NCBI GenBank assembly: GCA_964557125.1
Contig: CAZKYX010000002.1
Location: forward strand, 1-64,000
DNA: 64,000 nt
Reading direction: 5' to 3'
DNA from: CAZKYX01 sp964557125
GTDB lineage: Bacteria > Patescibacteriota > Microgenomatia > Levybacterales > GWA1-39-11
The notes under the pieces are model-generated. The model worked only from the letters and a program-made list of their open reading frames with translations, searched no databases and was not told where the DNA came from. The first letter of the stretch is position 1, and each line of letters starts with the position of its first letter. The position numbers were made by a program, and so were the translations under genes. Positions 8,958 through 17,016 of the stretch are shown here, in pieces.

Positions 8958-9551
8958 TTACATTCTAATAAGAAAAACGGTTGCACGCTCAACCAAAATT
9001 CTCAAAAAATCTCCGATTGGGGTTGAAATGAGGAGGAAAAACAAGATAAATATACCAAAAGGCGCAAGGGAAAGGTATTTTTGGGCAACTTCGGTTGGTA
9101 GAATTATTGAGAAAAATTTAGAACCATCAAGTGGAGGAATGGGAATGAGATTCAAAAAGCCCAGTGTTAAGTTATAGATAACAACAAGAAAAAGGAACTC
9201 AACATTTCCAAGAAATTGAATGCAGAGCGCTGCAACAATGGCTATTAATATATTGGTAAGTGGTCCTGCAAGGGCGACGAGTGCAAGATCTTTTCTTCCT
9301 TCGCGAAGCATAAGGGGATTTACAGGCACTGGTTTTGCAGCACCAAATACAAATTGCCCTTGGGTTGCTATAAACATCATGACTGGAACCAAGATGCTCA
9401 TGATAGGGTCGATATGGGGTAGGGGGTTGAGGGTAAGTCTTCCTGCAACACGGGCTGTAGGATCACCTAGCTTGTCAGCAACCAGTCCATGCGCAATTTC
9501 GTGCATGATTGCAGAGAATATAAGGATAAGAATGCCTATCAGTAGTTCCAT
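8958..9551 (-). CDS. site-2 protease family membrane metalloprotease (M50)
   Basis: A 197-aa protein with about five membrane segments. The zinc site HEIAH sits in the first helix (residues 17-21), and the second motif NLIPIPPLDGSK supplies the third metal ligand (Asp). No PDZ domain is present. This matches the small S2P-like proteases (YwhC/FtsH-linked group) that cut membrane proteins within the bilayer; targets are unknown. It lies behind enolase on the same strand with its own short upstream gap, and is divergent from rpsA. Confidence 0.85.
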   Translation of the reverse strand: MELLIGILILIFSAIMHEIAHGLVADKLGDPTARVAGRLTLNPLPHIDPIMSILVPVMMFIATQGQFVFGAAKPVPVNPLMLREGRKDLALVALAGPLTNILIAIVAALCIQFLGNVEFLFLVVIYNLTLGFLNLIPIPPLDGSKFFSIILPTEVAQKYLSLAPFGIFILFFLLISTPIGDFLRILVERATVFLIRM

Positions 9552-9714
9552 TCAAATATAATACCAAATATTTGTTAAAAGCATTAGTCCTGAAAGTCAG
9601 TTGCGGTGGGAGTCTTGTGAGGCGTATCTGTATTTCTATCTTTCAATAGACATACGTATGAGATTTTTTGCAGTATAACAAGCTCAAAATGTGAATGCAA
9701 ATGAGTATGTTTCG

Positions 9715-9880
9715 TTGCACGAAGCATTCTTTTGTGCTAAAATCAGGGGAATGTAATCCACCTATTCTTCCTTGATGTCTTTAGGTATTATTCATACACG
9801 ACATCAAGAGCGAATTTGGCGGATGCAGTATCTCTAATTTCTTTTGTTTCACAAAATAAAAGAGATTCTAGCAAAGGAGG
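9715..9880 (+). promoter_or_regulatory. promoter, structured leader and strong RBS of rpsA
   Basis: The -35 TTGCAC (9715-9720) and -10 TAAAAT (9738-9743) are 17 bases apart. The roughly 140-base leader contains a 9-bp stem, CTTGATGTC (9771) with GACATCAAG (9800), and a second stem, AATTTCTTTT (9836) with AAAAGAGATT (9858). Then comes AAAGGAGG at 9873-9880, nine bases before the GTG start. Ribosomal-protein leaders often mediate feedback control; that is an inference here. Confidence 0.55.
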
Positions 9881-9889
9881 AATGCATGC

Positions 9890-10966
9890 GTGACTACAAC
9901 AAACACAACTACACAAAAACCAGCTAGTTCTATGGCTGAGCTTCTCGCTCGGTCTATTCCTTTTCAAGTTCTCAAAAAAGGCGACATTATTGAAGGTACA
10001 GTTAAAAAACTGACCCCACAAGAAATTCTTCTTAACATTGGAGCAAAGTCTGATGCTCTTGTTATTGAGTACGACAAGCAAAATCTTGAAAACCTTTTGT
10101 CTCTCTTAAAAGTAGGGGATAAGGTGAGTGCTTCTGTTATTTCCCCAGAATCTGAAGAAGGATTTCCTGTTGTTTCACTTCGAAGAATGCTTGAGAATAA
10201 AGTGTACTCTTCTCTTGAAGGACTTTATAAAGAGGACAAAACCTTCAGCATTGAGCTCATGGATAATACTCGTGGTGGATTTTTTGTTCAGACTCAGGAA
10301 GGAATTAAAGGATTTCTTCCAAATTCACAACTACAAGATTCTCATGTTTCAACAGGAGCTCACATTGATGTGAAGGTTGTAGAGTTTGATAAAGAGAAAA
10401 AGAGAGTTATCTTCTCGCAAAAAGCAGTTACATATACCATGAACCCAACAGAAATTGCTAAGTATGCAAAGAAGGGTGATATTGTTGACGCTGTTGTTAA
10501 GACAGTGACTCCATATGGTATGTATCTTGAAGTGACACCGAAAGAAAACGTATTGATAGAAGGATTTATTCATATTTCAGAAATTTCACATCAGAGAGTT
10601 GAGAATTTACAGTCAAAATACAGTGAAGGGGACAAGCTAAAAGCATTCGTACTTGATTTGGATGGAGACAATAAGAGACTCAATCTTTCCCTTAAGCATT
10701 TGGAGAAAGATAATTTTGCAGACGTAAAGAAGAAATATGAATCCGGAAAGATAGTAAAGGGAATTGTTAAAGACGTAAAGTCTAGGGGTGTTACTTTAGA
10801 GCTTGAAGCTGGGGTCAATGCTTTTGTTGCATCCAACAAAGTTCCAACCGATTCAAAATATGAAGTTGGCACAGAAGTTGAGCTTGAAATCGTTGACTAT
10901 GATGATAAAAAGAGGCTTATTAATGTATCACCAGTCCTTAAAACTAAGTTCATTGGTTATAGATAA
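9890..10966 (+). CDS. rpsA: 30S ribosomal protein S1 (four S1 domains)
   Basis: Binds mRNA on the 30S subunit and helps load structured messages. The 358-aa protein has four S1 OB-fold domains: about residues 30-100 (GDIIEGTVKKL), 115-180 (GGFFVQTQEGIKGFLPNSQL), 190-270 (GDIVDAVVKTVTPYGMYLEV) and 285-350 (GKIVKGIVKDVKSRGVTLEL). Four domains is common outside Proteobacteria. The start is GTG at 9890, chosen because AAAGGAGG is correctly spaced and the two nearby ATGs (9882, 9886) are in other frames. It is one of the few core genes here with a strong Shine-Dalgarno. The minus-strand protease gene is divergent. Confidence 0.9.
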   Translation: MTTTNTTTQKPASSMAELLARSIPFQVLKKGDIIEGTVKKLTPQEILLNIGAKSDALVIEYDKQNLENLLSLLKVGDKVSASVISPESEEGFPVVSLRRMLENKVYSSLEGLYKEDKTFSIELMDNTRGGFFVQTQEGIKGFLPNSQLQDSHVSTGAHIDVKVVEFDKEKKRVIFSQKAVTYTMNPTEIAKYAKKGDIVDAVVKTVTPYGMYLEVTPKENVLIEGFIHISEISHQRVENLQSKYSEGDKLKAFVLDLDGDNKRLNLSLKHLEKDNFADVKKKYESGKIVKGIVKDVKSRGVTLELEAGVNAFVASNKVPTDSKYEVGTEVELEIVDYDDKKRLINVSPVLKTKFIGYR

Positions 10967-11050
10967 ACAGTATTAAGTATTAAGAATTAAGTATTAAGTC
11001 CGCTTTTTGTCTTCCCTTGATTCCTAATTCATGATTCTTAATTCTACGTC

Positions 11051-12400
11051 ATGGTGAAGCTAACAACCGTATATACATGCAGCAACTGTGGATATGAATC
11101 CGCAAAGTGGAATGGCAAATGTCCAGAATGTGGCAACTGGAACACATTTGAGGAGCAAGTAATTGAAGCAAAATCAAAGAGTGGCGCACCGGTAATTACC
11201 CTATCAAATTCAAAAACACCCCAAAAAGTAGGCGATGTAAAAAGTCGCTCTCTGGAGCGAATTTCAACGCATATAGAGGAATTTGACAGAGTATTGGGAG
11301 GGATTGGAAAATACATCGGTATTGTTCCGGGGTCTGTTGTTCTTCTTTCTGGTGACCCAGGGGTTGGAAAATCAACAATCATGTTGCAAATTGCGTTGCA
11401 GATTGCAAAAGGTGAGAAAAAGGTACTTTACGTCAGTGGAGAAGAAAGTGAGTCTCAGGTAAAGATTAGAGCTGAAAGAATTGTAAGTGAGAAAGACCTC
11501 AAGGTATCAACTCTTTCGATATTTTCAAGTACAGATATTGATCAGATAATTTCAGTTTCTGATACAAGCAAGATAGACCTGCTTATTGTTGATTCTATCC
11601 AAACAATGTCTTCAAATGACGCAACTGGTTTTCCTGGCTCTCTTCCACAAATTCGGTACGCCACTATGAAGCTTGTAAATTTTGCAAAGAAAAATCATAT
11701 TCCCGTTTTCTTGATTGGACATGTAACAAAAGATGGAGTGGTCGCCGGACCAATGCTTTTGTCACACATGGTTGATTGTGTTTTGTATCTTGAGGGGGAC
11801 ACTATGACCGGAACAAGAATTGTGAGAAGCTTTAAGAATAGATTTGGGGATACGAGTGAAGTGGGAATATTTCTTATGGAGGAAAAGGGTCTTATTCAAA
11901 TTGCTAACACGCAAGAGTTCTTTCTTTCACAGAATGAAAAGAAAGTTCCCGGTTCTTGTATTACTGTTGTAATGGAAGGAAGTCGACCGCTTCTTGTAGA
12001 GATACAAGCATTGGCTGTTCCCAGTCAACTAGCATTTCCCCGACGAGTTTCGGCCGGAATTCCGGATAAAAGGCTAGAACTTCTCTTGGCTGTACTCCAA
12101 AAACATGGTAGAATAAATGTAGATAAGTACGATATTTTTGTAAATGTTGTCGGAGGATTGAAGGTTAGTGAAACAGCATCGGATTTAGCAGTATGTCTTG
12201 CTATTGCCTCAAGTATTAAGAACAATTCTCTAAAAAGCACAGTTGCGGTGAGCGAAGTAGGTCTTTTGGGCGAATTAAAGTCAGTCGTTAACCTTGAAAA
12301 AAGAATAAAGGAAGCTGAAAAGTTTGGGTTTAAAAAAGTGCTAACTATCAAAAACGCACCGTACTTATGGAATGCACTAAAGATGATAGCTGATAATTAA
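11051..12400 (+). CDS. radA: DNA repair protein RadA
   Basis: A RecA-like ATPase that promotes branch migration and processing of recombination intermediates. The domains are in the standard order: C4 zinc finger CSNCGYESAKWNGKCPECGNW (residues 9-29, the zinc ligands being two CxxC pairs), RecA core with Walker A GDPGVGKST and Walker B LLIVDSIQ, the RadA-specific KNRFG motif (in SFKNRFGDTSE), and a C-terminal Lon-protease-like domain with VNVVGGLKV and ASDLA. The length of 449 aa is normal. Upstream (10967-11050) lies only repeat DNA of agtattaag type; no Shine-Dalgarno precedes the ATG. Confidence 0.95.
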   Translation: MVKLTTVYTCSNCGYESAKWNGKCPECGNWNTFEEQVIEAKSKSGAPVITLSNSKTPQKVGDVKSRSLERISTHIEEFDRVLGGIGKYIGIVPGSVVLLSGDPGVGKSTIMLQIALQIAKGEKKVLYVSGEESESQVKIRAERIVSEKDLKVSTLSIFSSTDIDQIISVSDTSKIDLLIVDSIQTMSSNDATGFPGSLPQIRYATMKLVNFAKKNHIPVFLIGHVTKDGVVAGPMLLSHMVDCVLYLEGDTMTGTRIVRSFKNRFGDTSEVGIFLMEEKGLIQIANTQEFFLSQNEKKVPGSCITVVMEGSRPLLVEIQALAVPSQLAFPRRVSAGIPDKRLELLLAVLQKHGRINVDKYDIFVNVVGGLKVSETASDLAVCLAIASSIKNNSLKSTVAVSEVGLLGELKSVVNLEKRIKEAEKFGFKKVLTIKNAPYLWNALKMIADN

Positions 12401-12492
12401 TTACAAAATAGTTTGAATGGTTGAAATAGTTAGAATAGTTTTAAAATCTTGTAACCACGTAACTATTTAGCCATGTAGCTATTAATTTATCT

Positions 12493-13296
12493 ATGATTTC
12501 TCAAAAAAAGAAAACTAAAAAAATAGTAAAGAAAGAAGAAATTGTACTTCCTGAGATAAAAACAGTGGGCCGTGGGCGACACTTGGTCGAAAACATTTTT
12601 CTTCCCCAACGTGTTGTTTCTCAAATTGCAGATGAAGTTGCAAAAGTCTTGAGTAAGCAATTAAAAAGAACCCCAAGAAAAAAGGGTACTCCTAAATCAG
12701 TGATAGACTACCCGCTATTTTTAGATACCTCAGCAATTATTGATGCACGAGTATTCGAGTTAATACGAATAGGAGTTTTTAACGGGACTTTTGTGGTCAT
12801 CGAGGGTGTACTTGATGAATTAAAGCATATAGCAGATTCAAAGGATGATAGTAAAAAAGAGCGCGGGAGAAAGGGAATGAAGTTATTAGAGCAGCTTAAA
12901 AAGCAAAAAGGAGAAAAATTTGAAATAGTTGATGATGAAAACCCAAAAAATCCCGTAGATGAGCGCATAATTTCAACAGCAAAAAAGCATAAAGGAAAGA
13001 TAATCACCTGTGACTTTAATCTTGCAAAAAAAGCCCAAATTGGAGGGGTTACGACCATTGATATGTACGAGGTTGCAAATGTTTTAAAGACCACAGCACT
13101 TCCTGGTGAAATCTTTTTTGTGAAAGTGATACAAAAAGGAAAAGGAGATAGACAAGGAGTAGGATATCTACCTGATGGAACAATGGTGGTTGTTGAGCAG
13201 GGAGAAGAGCTTTTGGACCAAACGGTAAAAGTTCTCATCTCAAGAGTTATTCAAACAGATGTAGGTAGAATATTCTTCGGGAAGATAGTAGCATAG
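12493..13296 (+). CDS. PIN-TRAM domain protein (YacL-type C-terminal half)
   Basis: A 267-aa soluble protein. After a basic N-terminal segment, residues about 72-200 form a PIN nuclease domain: FLDTSAIIDARV with the first acidic residues, VLDELKHIAD, then DERIISTA and CDFNLAKKA carrying the remaining metal-binding acids. Residues about 205-265 form a TRAM RNA-binding domain. This equals the cytoplasmic half of YacL-like proteins without their membrane helices. Such proteins are predicted RNases acting on structured RNA. The gene follows radA with a 92-base gap filled by tagttagaatagtt words and may be co-transcribed with it. Confidence 0.85.
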   Translation: MISQKKKTKKIVKKEEIVLPEIKTVGRGRHLVENIFLPQRVVSQIADEVAKVLSKQLKRTPRKKGTPKSVIDYPLFLDTSAIIDARVFELIRIGVFNGTFVVIEGVLDELKHIADSKDDSKKERGRKGMKLLEQLKKQKGEKFEIVDDENPKNPVDERIISTAKKHKGKIITCDFNLAKKAQIGGVTTIDMYEVANVLKTTALPGEIFFVKVIQKGKGDRQGVGYLPDGTMVVVEQGEELLDQTVKVLISRVIQTDVGRIFFGKIVA

Positions 13297-13621
13297 CCAC
13301 AGTCATCCTGAGCTCGTCTCAGGATCTTTATTTGTCATTGCGAGTATGACGAAGCAATCTTTATTTACTTCTCTTGTACCGACAAGAGAAGCAGAAGCTC
13401 TTTGCATATCAAGGGTCGCTAATTTTTCTCCTTTGTGAAGTGTGTCCTACAAGAGGACTACCTATTGCATAGGGTCGTGTTTCACCCCCTCCTCGACAAG
13501 TTTGCGAGGAATCCCCCGTCTTCACAGCAGTCAAAAAATTTTAACGCGCTTCCTTGAAATGCAAAAAAGAATCAAAGAATGGCAAAATTAAGTTTTTGAG
13601 ATTAAATATGGGGGATATGGT
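13297..13621. repeat. composite of dispersed repeats
   Basis: No gene is seen. The region strings together a copy of the gtcatcctgag…aggatct repeat (13304-13331), a copy of gtcattgcgag…gaagcaatct (13334-13360), a hairpin TTCTCTTG/CAAGAGAA around 13371, and about 190 bases with further small hairpins (such as TCCTCG…CGAGGA near 13490). The last part sits at the 3' side of the first small-gene cassette and resembles in position the repeats at 28.2 and 55.7 kb. Confidence 0.5.
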
Positions 13622-13649
13622 GGGGGCTTGACGGTTAAGCCAAACCCCC
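13622..13649 (-). terminator. 3' hairpin of cassette 1 (no U-tract)
   Basis: GGCTT/AAGCC within an outer GGG/CCC pairing lies 33 bases past the last cassette gene. On the minus strand it is followed by a C-rich run, not by U residues, so it may protect the 3' end or act with Rho instead of being a classical intrinsic terminator. Confidence 0.45.
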
Positions 13650-13681
13650 GGTTTCGACAAGGACACTTGAAAGTGAAAAGA

Positions 13682-13927
13682 TTAGGGTCGAAGGTCACCG
13701 TCTTCAATCATTGCATGACGGATTGTCTCAAAACTGAAGATGGTATCAGTTGTGCTCTCTCCATAGCTTCCAGTGACTTTGTCTCGGACTTTCTCCGTTC
13801 GGAAACCAGGCATATGTCCCCATTTTCTCTCAACGTACCTTTCGATGCTTTCAAGCGAAGAATGGAATGAATCATGCTCTAGTTTTTGACTTTTATCCCC
13901 TTCAATAAGTTGGAAGATAGTTTTCAT
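13682..13927 (-). CDS. small hypothetical cassette protein
   Basis: An 81-aa charged, soluble protein starting MKTIFQLIEGDKSQ and ending MIEDGDLRP. I start at the ATG at 13927 because ACAGGAG lies just upstream. The longer open frame reaches back into the neighbouring HAD gene with no ribosome binding site. It begins four bases after the HAD gene stop, so the two are translated from one message. No known domain; the centre, ERYVERKWGHMPGFR, suggests a compact folded protein. Expression context (SD-led, hairpin behind it) matches the other cassettes. Confidence 0.65.
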   Translation of the reverse strand: MKTIFQLIEGDKSQKLEHDSFHSSLESIERYVERKWGHMPGFRTEKVRDKVTGSYGESTTDTIFSFETIRHAMIEDGDLRP

Positions 13928-13931
13928 AGCA

Positions 13932-14393
13932 TTACTCCTGTTCTTGTATAGGTGTTTGTAAGATTTGGCGGGCTTGAGTAAGATTTTCCTCACTCAAACC
14001 AATCATGTGGTCGCAATGGACCAAGGGTTGGTGTGGGTGAAAATCAGCGTCGTCATCAAAAATCACGTGTGGGTGATTTTCAATCTGACTGTGTTGGGCA
14101 AGCCACGTTTCAATCTCGTCTCCACGGGTACCGTGAAGGCTTGAAGGTGTACACCACGAGCGGTCGTTGGGAATACGGCTTTCAAGCCACAGCCCAACGT
14201 TTGCGATAAATTCGGGTCGGTTGAAAAAATTTCGCCAAGAGCTTGATACAATTACAATTGCATCAAATTCTTCACAGAAATTCCTGAACCGTGTGGCCAG
14301 ACGTGCTTCTGGAGTGAATAGGGTTGCGGCTGACATAGTGCCCAAGGTCATAATGACTCCGTCACAATCTAAGAAAACGATTGGCCGTACCAT
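13932..14393 (-). CDS. HAD-family phosphatase-like protein (RNA-repair HAD type)
   Basis: A 153-aa protein with the HAD signature: VFLDCDGVI (Asp9 nucleophile and Asp11 acid), a motif II region VSSSWR, and the acidic motif IFDDDADF near the end. There is no sizeable cap domain. The arrangement resembles the HAD domains of 'Swiss Army Knife' RNA-repair proteins, which trim 3' or 5' phosphates at nucleic-acid ends; substrate is not provable here. The ATG has CAAGGAGG nearby upstream. It is first in a two-gene cassette with its own promoter and leader hairpin. A P-loop kinase of polynucleotide-kinase type lies in another cassette (58662-59078). Confidence 0.75.
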   Translation of the reverse strand: MVRPIVFLDCDGVIMTLGTMSAATLFTPEARLATRFRNFCEEFDAIVIVSSSWRNFFNRPEFIANVGLWLESRIPNDRSWCTPSSLHGTRGDEIETWLAQHSQIENHPHVIFDDDADFHPHQPLVHCDHMIGLSEENLTQARQILQTPIQEQE

Positions 14394-14437
14394 CTGTAAC
14401 CTCCTTGTCGATTTGTAAATGTACTAGGCAAGGCTTT

Positions 14438-14510
14438 ATCAAGCGTGCTTTGTGCAAGATTTGACCCTGTATATAACCCATAGTATATCATAGAACGGTA
14501 GTATTTTCAA
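14438..14510 (-). promoter_or_regulatory. cassette 1 promoter with class II leader hairpin
   Basis: Minus-strand TTGAAA (14505-14510) and TATACT (14482-14487) are 17 bases apart. Starting 21 bases after the -10 box is a hairpin (14438-14460) with stem AUC..GC/GC..GAU and loop ACAAAGCAC. The same loop, at the same distance, follows the promoter at 60652. Confidence 0.6.
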
Positions 14511-14543
14511 ATGAAAGAAAGCGAAAAAGAAGCCCTTTTGTAC

Positions 14544-14610
14544 TTGAATTAGAGAAGCGAGTGTTGTAAAATATCAGTGTTGGCGGTATCAGTGTTGATG
14601 CCGTTTTTTT
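14544..14610 (+). promoter_or_regulatory. pyruvate kinase promoter with promoter-proximal terminator-like hairpin
   Basis: TTGAAT (14544-14549) and TAAAAT (14567-14572), 17-base spacer, predict a start near 14579. Almost immediately the RNA can form CGGTATCA/TGATGCCG (14584-14603, one G-U pair) followed by seven T. A competing pairing, TTGGC (14580) with GCCAA (14613), would open it. This looks like an attenuator, but the hairpin is unusually close to the start site. Confidence 0.45.
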
Positions 14611-14621
14611 CGGCCAAAAAT

Positions 14622-16079
14622 ATGAAAAAGAGTAGCATGCGCGAATACACAAAAATAATAGCAACAATTGGGCCTTCCTCTGAGAGTAGCGAAATGATTG
14701 AAAAACTCATTCATGCAGGGGTCAATGTTTTCCGCTTCAACCTCAAGCACAATGAACTTTCGTGGCATAAGGAAAAAATTAATTTAGTAAAGGAAATTGC
14801 TAAGAAAATGGATAGAGCAATTGGTACCCTCATTGATTTGCAAGGGCCTGAGATAAGACTTCTTACTCCTCAAGCGGCTGAAGTTACCATCATTGAGGGA
14901 AGTGACATTGTTCTCTCAAAGCAGAAAAAAGACAGCATGAGTTTTAGTCTTACTGACGATATCATTTTGTCTTATATGGAGAAAGGACAAAAAATTGTCG
15001 TTGACGATGGGAAATTTACCTTCGAAGTAACAAAAGCAAGCAAGGACCAAGTTGTTCTAAAAGCCCGTTCAAATGGAATTCTCAAGAACAGAAAGACCCT
15101 TAGTGTTCCTGGAGTTTACTTCCCTCTAGCTGCAATTACGCAGCGCGATAAGGAAGCTATGAAAGAATTTGCATCTTCACCGGTTGATTTTGTTGCTCTT
15201 TCTTTTGTAAGAACTTCTCAAGATGTGCTTGATCTCAAGTCATTTATGAAGCGAGTGAATTTCACCGGTCGAGTAATTTCAAAAATTGAAACAAAGCTCT
15301 CAATTGATAATTTGGATGACATTATTGATGTTTCTGAAGGAATTATGGTGGCAAGGGGCGATTTGGGAGTAGAGCTGCCAATTGAGCAAGTCCCTTATTA
15401 TCAGAAAATCATGATTAAGAAATGTATTGAGAGAGGTTTTCCAGTCATAACAGCTACTCAAATGATTCATTCAATGATAGAAAAACCATTTCCAACAAGG
15501 GCAGAAATTTCTGATATTGCAAACGCTGTATTTGATCTCACTGATATGGTTATGCTTTCTGAGGAATCAGCTGCAGGCCAGTTCCCGCTAGAGGCTGTTA
15601 ATTACATGAAAAAGACAATTGTCTTTAATGAGAAAAACGTTTTGGTAAAGGACACAAGGAGAGAATTTGATTTCGTTAGTATAGATTCTGAAGAGTTGCT
15701 TTGTGACAGTGCCTATAATATGTATCTCCAGTTCAAAAGAAAGAACTTCAATTTTGGAGGCTTTATTGTCTTTACCGAATCGGGGAGAACTGCAAGAAAG
15801 CTATCAAGGTATCGTCCAGAAGCCCCGATTTTTGTGTTTGCTCCCAATCAAAGGGTGAGAGATAGCCTAACGGTAAATTTTGGCGTAATACCGCTCCTAC
15901 AACAGACCATTTTCAAAAAAGGACAACCGATAAAACTAGATGATATGAAAAATGCTATTTCTTACCTTCAAAAACACGAGATGTTTGATAGTAGTAAATA
16001 TTATATTCTTCTTTACGGAGATAATTGGATGGTTGAGGGTAGAGTCTCAACGCTGAAAGTCATGTCCCCAAGCGCCTAA
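14622..16079 (+). CDS. pyk: pyruvate kinase
   Basis: Converts phosphoenolpyruvate and ADP to pyruvate and ATP. The barrel motifs are clear: KIIATIGPSSES at the start, VFRFNLKHN, DLQGPEIR, a B domain near residues 65-155, SKIETKLSIDNLDDI, GIMVARGDLGVELP, PVITATQMIHSMI and RAEISDIANAVFDLTDMVMLSEESAAG. The last differs from the usual LSGETA. The C-terminal allosteric domain is of normal length and no extra PEP-utilising domain is present. The frame is open from 14577, but that portion overlaps the hairpin and T-run, so I start at ATG 14622 (MKKSSMREY); ATG 14637 is equally possible. Confidence 0.93.
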   Translation: MKKSSMREYTKIIATIGPSSESSEMIEKLIHAGVNVFRFNLKHNELSWHKEKINLVKEIAKKMDRAIGTLIDLQGPEIRLLTPQAAEVTIIEGSDIVLSKQKKDSMSFSLTDDIILSYMEKGQKIVVDDGKFTFEVTKASKDQVVLKARSNGILKNRKTLSVPGVYFPLAAITQRDKEAMKEFASSPVDFVALSFVRTSQDVLDLKSFMKRVNFTGRVISKIETKLSIDNLDDIIDVSEGIMVARGDLGVELPIEQVPYYQKIMIKKCIERGFPVITATQMIHSMIEKPFPTRAEISDIANAVFDLTDMVMLSEESAAGQFPLEAVNYMKKTIVFNEKNVLVKDTRREFDFVSIDSEELLCDSAYNMYLQFKRKNFNFGGFIVFTESGRTARKLSRYRPEAPIFVFAPNQRVRDSLTVNFGVIPLLQQTIFKKGQPIKLDDMKNAISYLQKHEMFDSSKYYILLYGDNWMVEGRVSTLKVMSPSA

Positions 16080-16093
16080 AGGCTGATTACTCT

Positions 16094-16196
16094 TCTTAAT
16101 TTTTAATTTTCAATTCTTAATTTTTAAAAAATGTTTCAATTTCAAAATTTTAAAATTGATTAAAAATTTCAAATTTGAGCTTAAAAATTATCCATC
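16094..16196. repeat. AT-rich dispersed repeat (copy 2)
   Basis: A run of taatttttaattttcaattc and aaaattttaaaattg words directly behind pyruvate kinase, related to the blocks at 7432, 22487 and 26733. Nothing coding is seen. Confidence 0.6.
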
Positions 16197-16269
16197 AAAC
16201 CTTTCGCAGAATGACAAACTAGTATAAGGAAAATCGGTGAATAGAGGGGAGGGATATCAAGACCACAAA

Positions 16270-16334
16270 AAAAGGTACTTAATCGGAAGTTAGAAAGCCT
16301 GCCCAACTCGCTAACTCCCGATCAAATACCTTTT
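16270..16334 (-). terminator. long bidirectional terminator hairpin
   Basis: AAAAGGTA, ATCGG and AGTTAG on one arm pair with CTAACT, CCGAT and TACCTTTT on the other, around a 17-base loop. On the minus strand the stem ends in seven T; on the plus strand in four T. It can end pyruvate-kinase transcripts from the left and any minus-strand RNA from the right. Confidence 0.6.
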
Positions 16335-16401
16335 ACAACGTCTTGTGAAAAGACCTTGTCTTAACGACTAAAACCACTAAAAATAGCTTCAGTGACTTTT
16401 C

Positions 16402-16430
16402 TTGACAATATTTGGTAATTCTGCTAATTT
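16402..16430 (+). promoter_or_regulatory. promoter of a predicted small RNA
   Basis: A consensus TTGACA (16402-16407) lies 17 bases before TAATTT (16425-16430). No open reading frame follows before the strong terminator at 16482-16543, so the unit looks like an RNA gene. Confidence 0.5.
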
Positions 16431-16436
16431 TCTTAA

Positions 16437-16543
16437 ATAGCATAGTCTTACCCTGCCTAAAGACTACAGCTAGTAGCTAAAAGAGCATTGCTTTTCGTAC
16501 TTGGATTTATTTATGAGTAGCGAAAGCGATGCTCTTTTTCTTT
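16437..16543 (+). ncRNA. predicted small RNA of about 107 nt
   Basis: Between the promoter and a strong terminator the RNA would fold a 7-bp hairpin, TAGTCTT/AAGACTA (16443-16466), carry a single-stranded piece containing agctagtagcta, and end in the long terminator stem AGAGCATtGCTTTTCG…CGAAAGCgATGCTCT plus TTTTTCTTT. It has no start codon with a useful frame. It does not match tRNA, tmRNA, SRP RNA, RNase P RNA or 6S RNA as far as I can judge by eye. Function unknown. Confidence 0.45.
16482..16543 (+). terminator. intrinsic terminator of the small RNA
   Basis: A long hairpin beginning AGAGCAT and closing ATGCTCT, followed by TTTTTCTTT. The complement ends in CTTTTAG, so it can also stop the minus-strand transcript of the small ORF at 16610-16756. 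Confidence 0.75.
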
Positions 16544-16609
16544 AGACCGATACACCCAATACTACTTAGGTATATCTTTTAATTTCAAGCTTTTAATGTA
16601 CTTTAGAAA

Positions 16610-16756
16610 CTACCACTGAATGCTCAAACCTTTGTCTATAAGAGATTTCATTTGTTGTTTACCGTAACTATTTACAGAATTCTGATAAAAGTCAGATAAC
16701 ACTCTTCTTTGTCTCTTTGATTTCGATTTTTTTGTAAATCCAATGGTAAATTTCAT
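16610..16756 (-). CDS. small leaderless ORF, 48 aa, unknown
   Basis: Codes for a basic peptide starting MKFTIGFTKKSKSKRQRR and ending KSLIDKGLSIQW. The support is its placement. A promoter with TTGCGG (minus strand, 16791-16796) and TATACT (16768-16773), 17 bases apart, predicts a start about five bases before the ATG, the same leaderless arrangement as other core genes here. The transcript would end in the hairpin at 16482-16543. No domain is recognised; the peptide could bind nucleic acid given its charge. It may be a chance frame. Confidence 0.4.
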   Translation of the reverse strand: MKFTIGFTKKSKSKRQRRVLSDFYQNSVNSYGKQQMKSLIDKGLSIQW

Positions 16757-17016
16757 AAATCGAGATTAGTATAGCATATCCTGTCAACACCCGCAACCTA
16801 TAGCAACCATGATAGAGTTAGTCATAGGCCTAGAGTATCTATCAATTCAATTTAGCCTTATATATCAACAAAAAAAGAGTATGCAAAAAAGATGTGGAAA
16901 ACTTTGTTGGTAACTATTTAATAATTAACACCATTACTTTTTGGTTGCATACTGGTGCACGTTTAGGATTGAGTGAGGATGAATGTTGTAGGATACAATA
17001 CAAATGCACATGAAAG
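16757..17016. other. intergenic region
   Basis: Apart from the promoter of the small ORF (16768-16796), I see no gene, RNA fold or repeat of note in these 260 AT-rich bases. Confidence 0.5.

Noticed and set aside
13628..13870. 80-codon plus-strand frame over cassette 1
   Set aside because: It is the complement of the SD-led minus-strand gene at 13682-13927 and starts inside a hairpin; no support for expression.
16270..16334. tRNA- or tmRNA-like fold behind pyruvate kinase
   Set aside because: The arm ctaactcccgatc recalls a T-arm, but there is no acceptor/anticodon layout, no GTTCGA loop and no CCA end; it is better explained as a terminator hairpin. No tRNA was found anywhere in the window.
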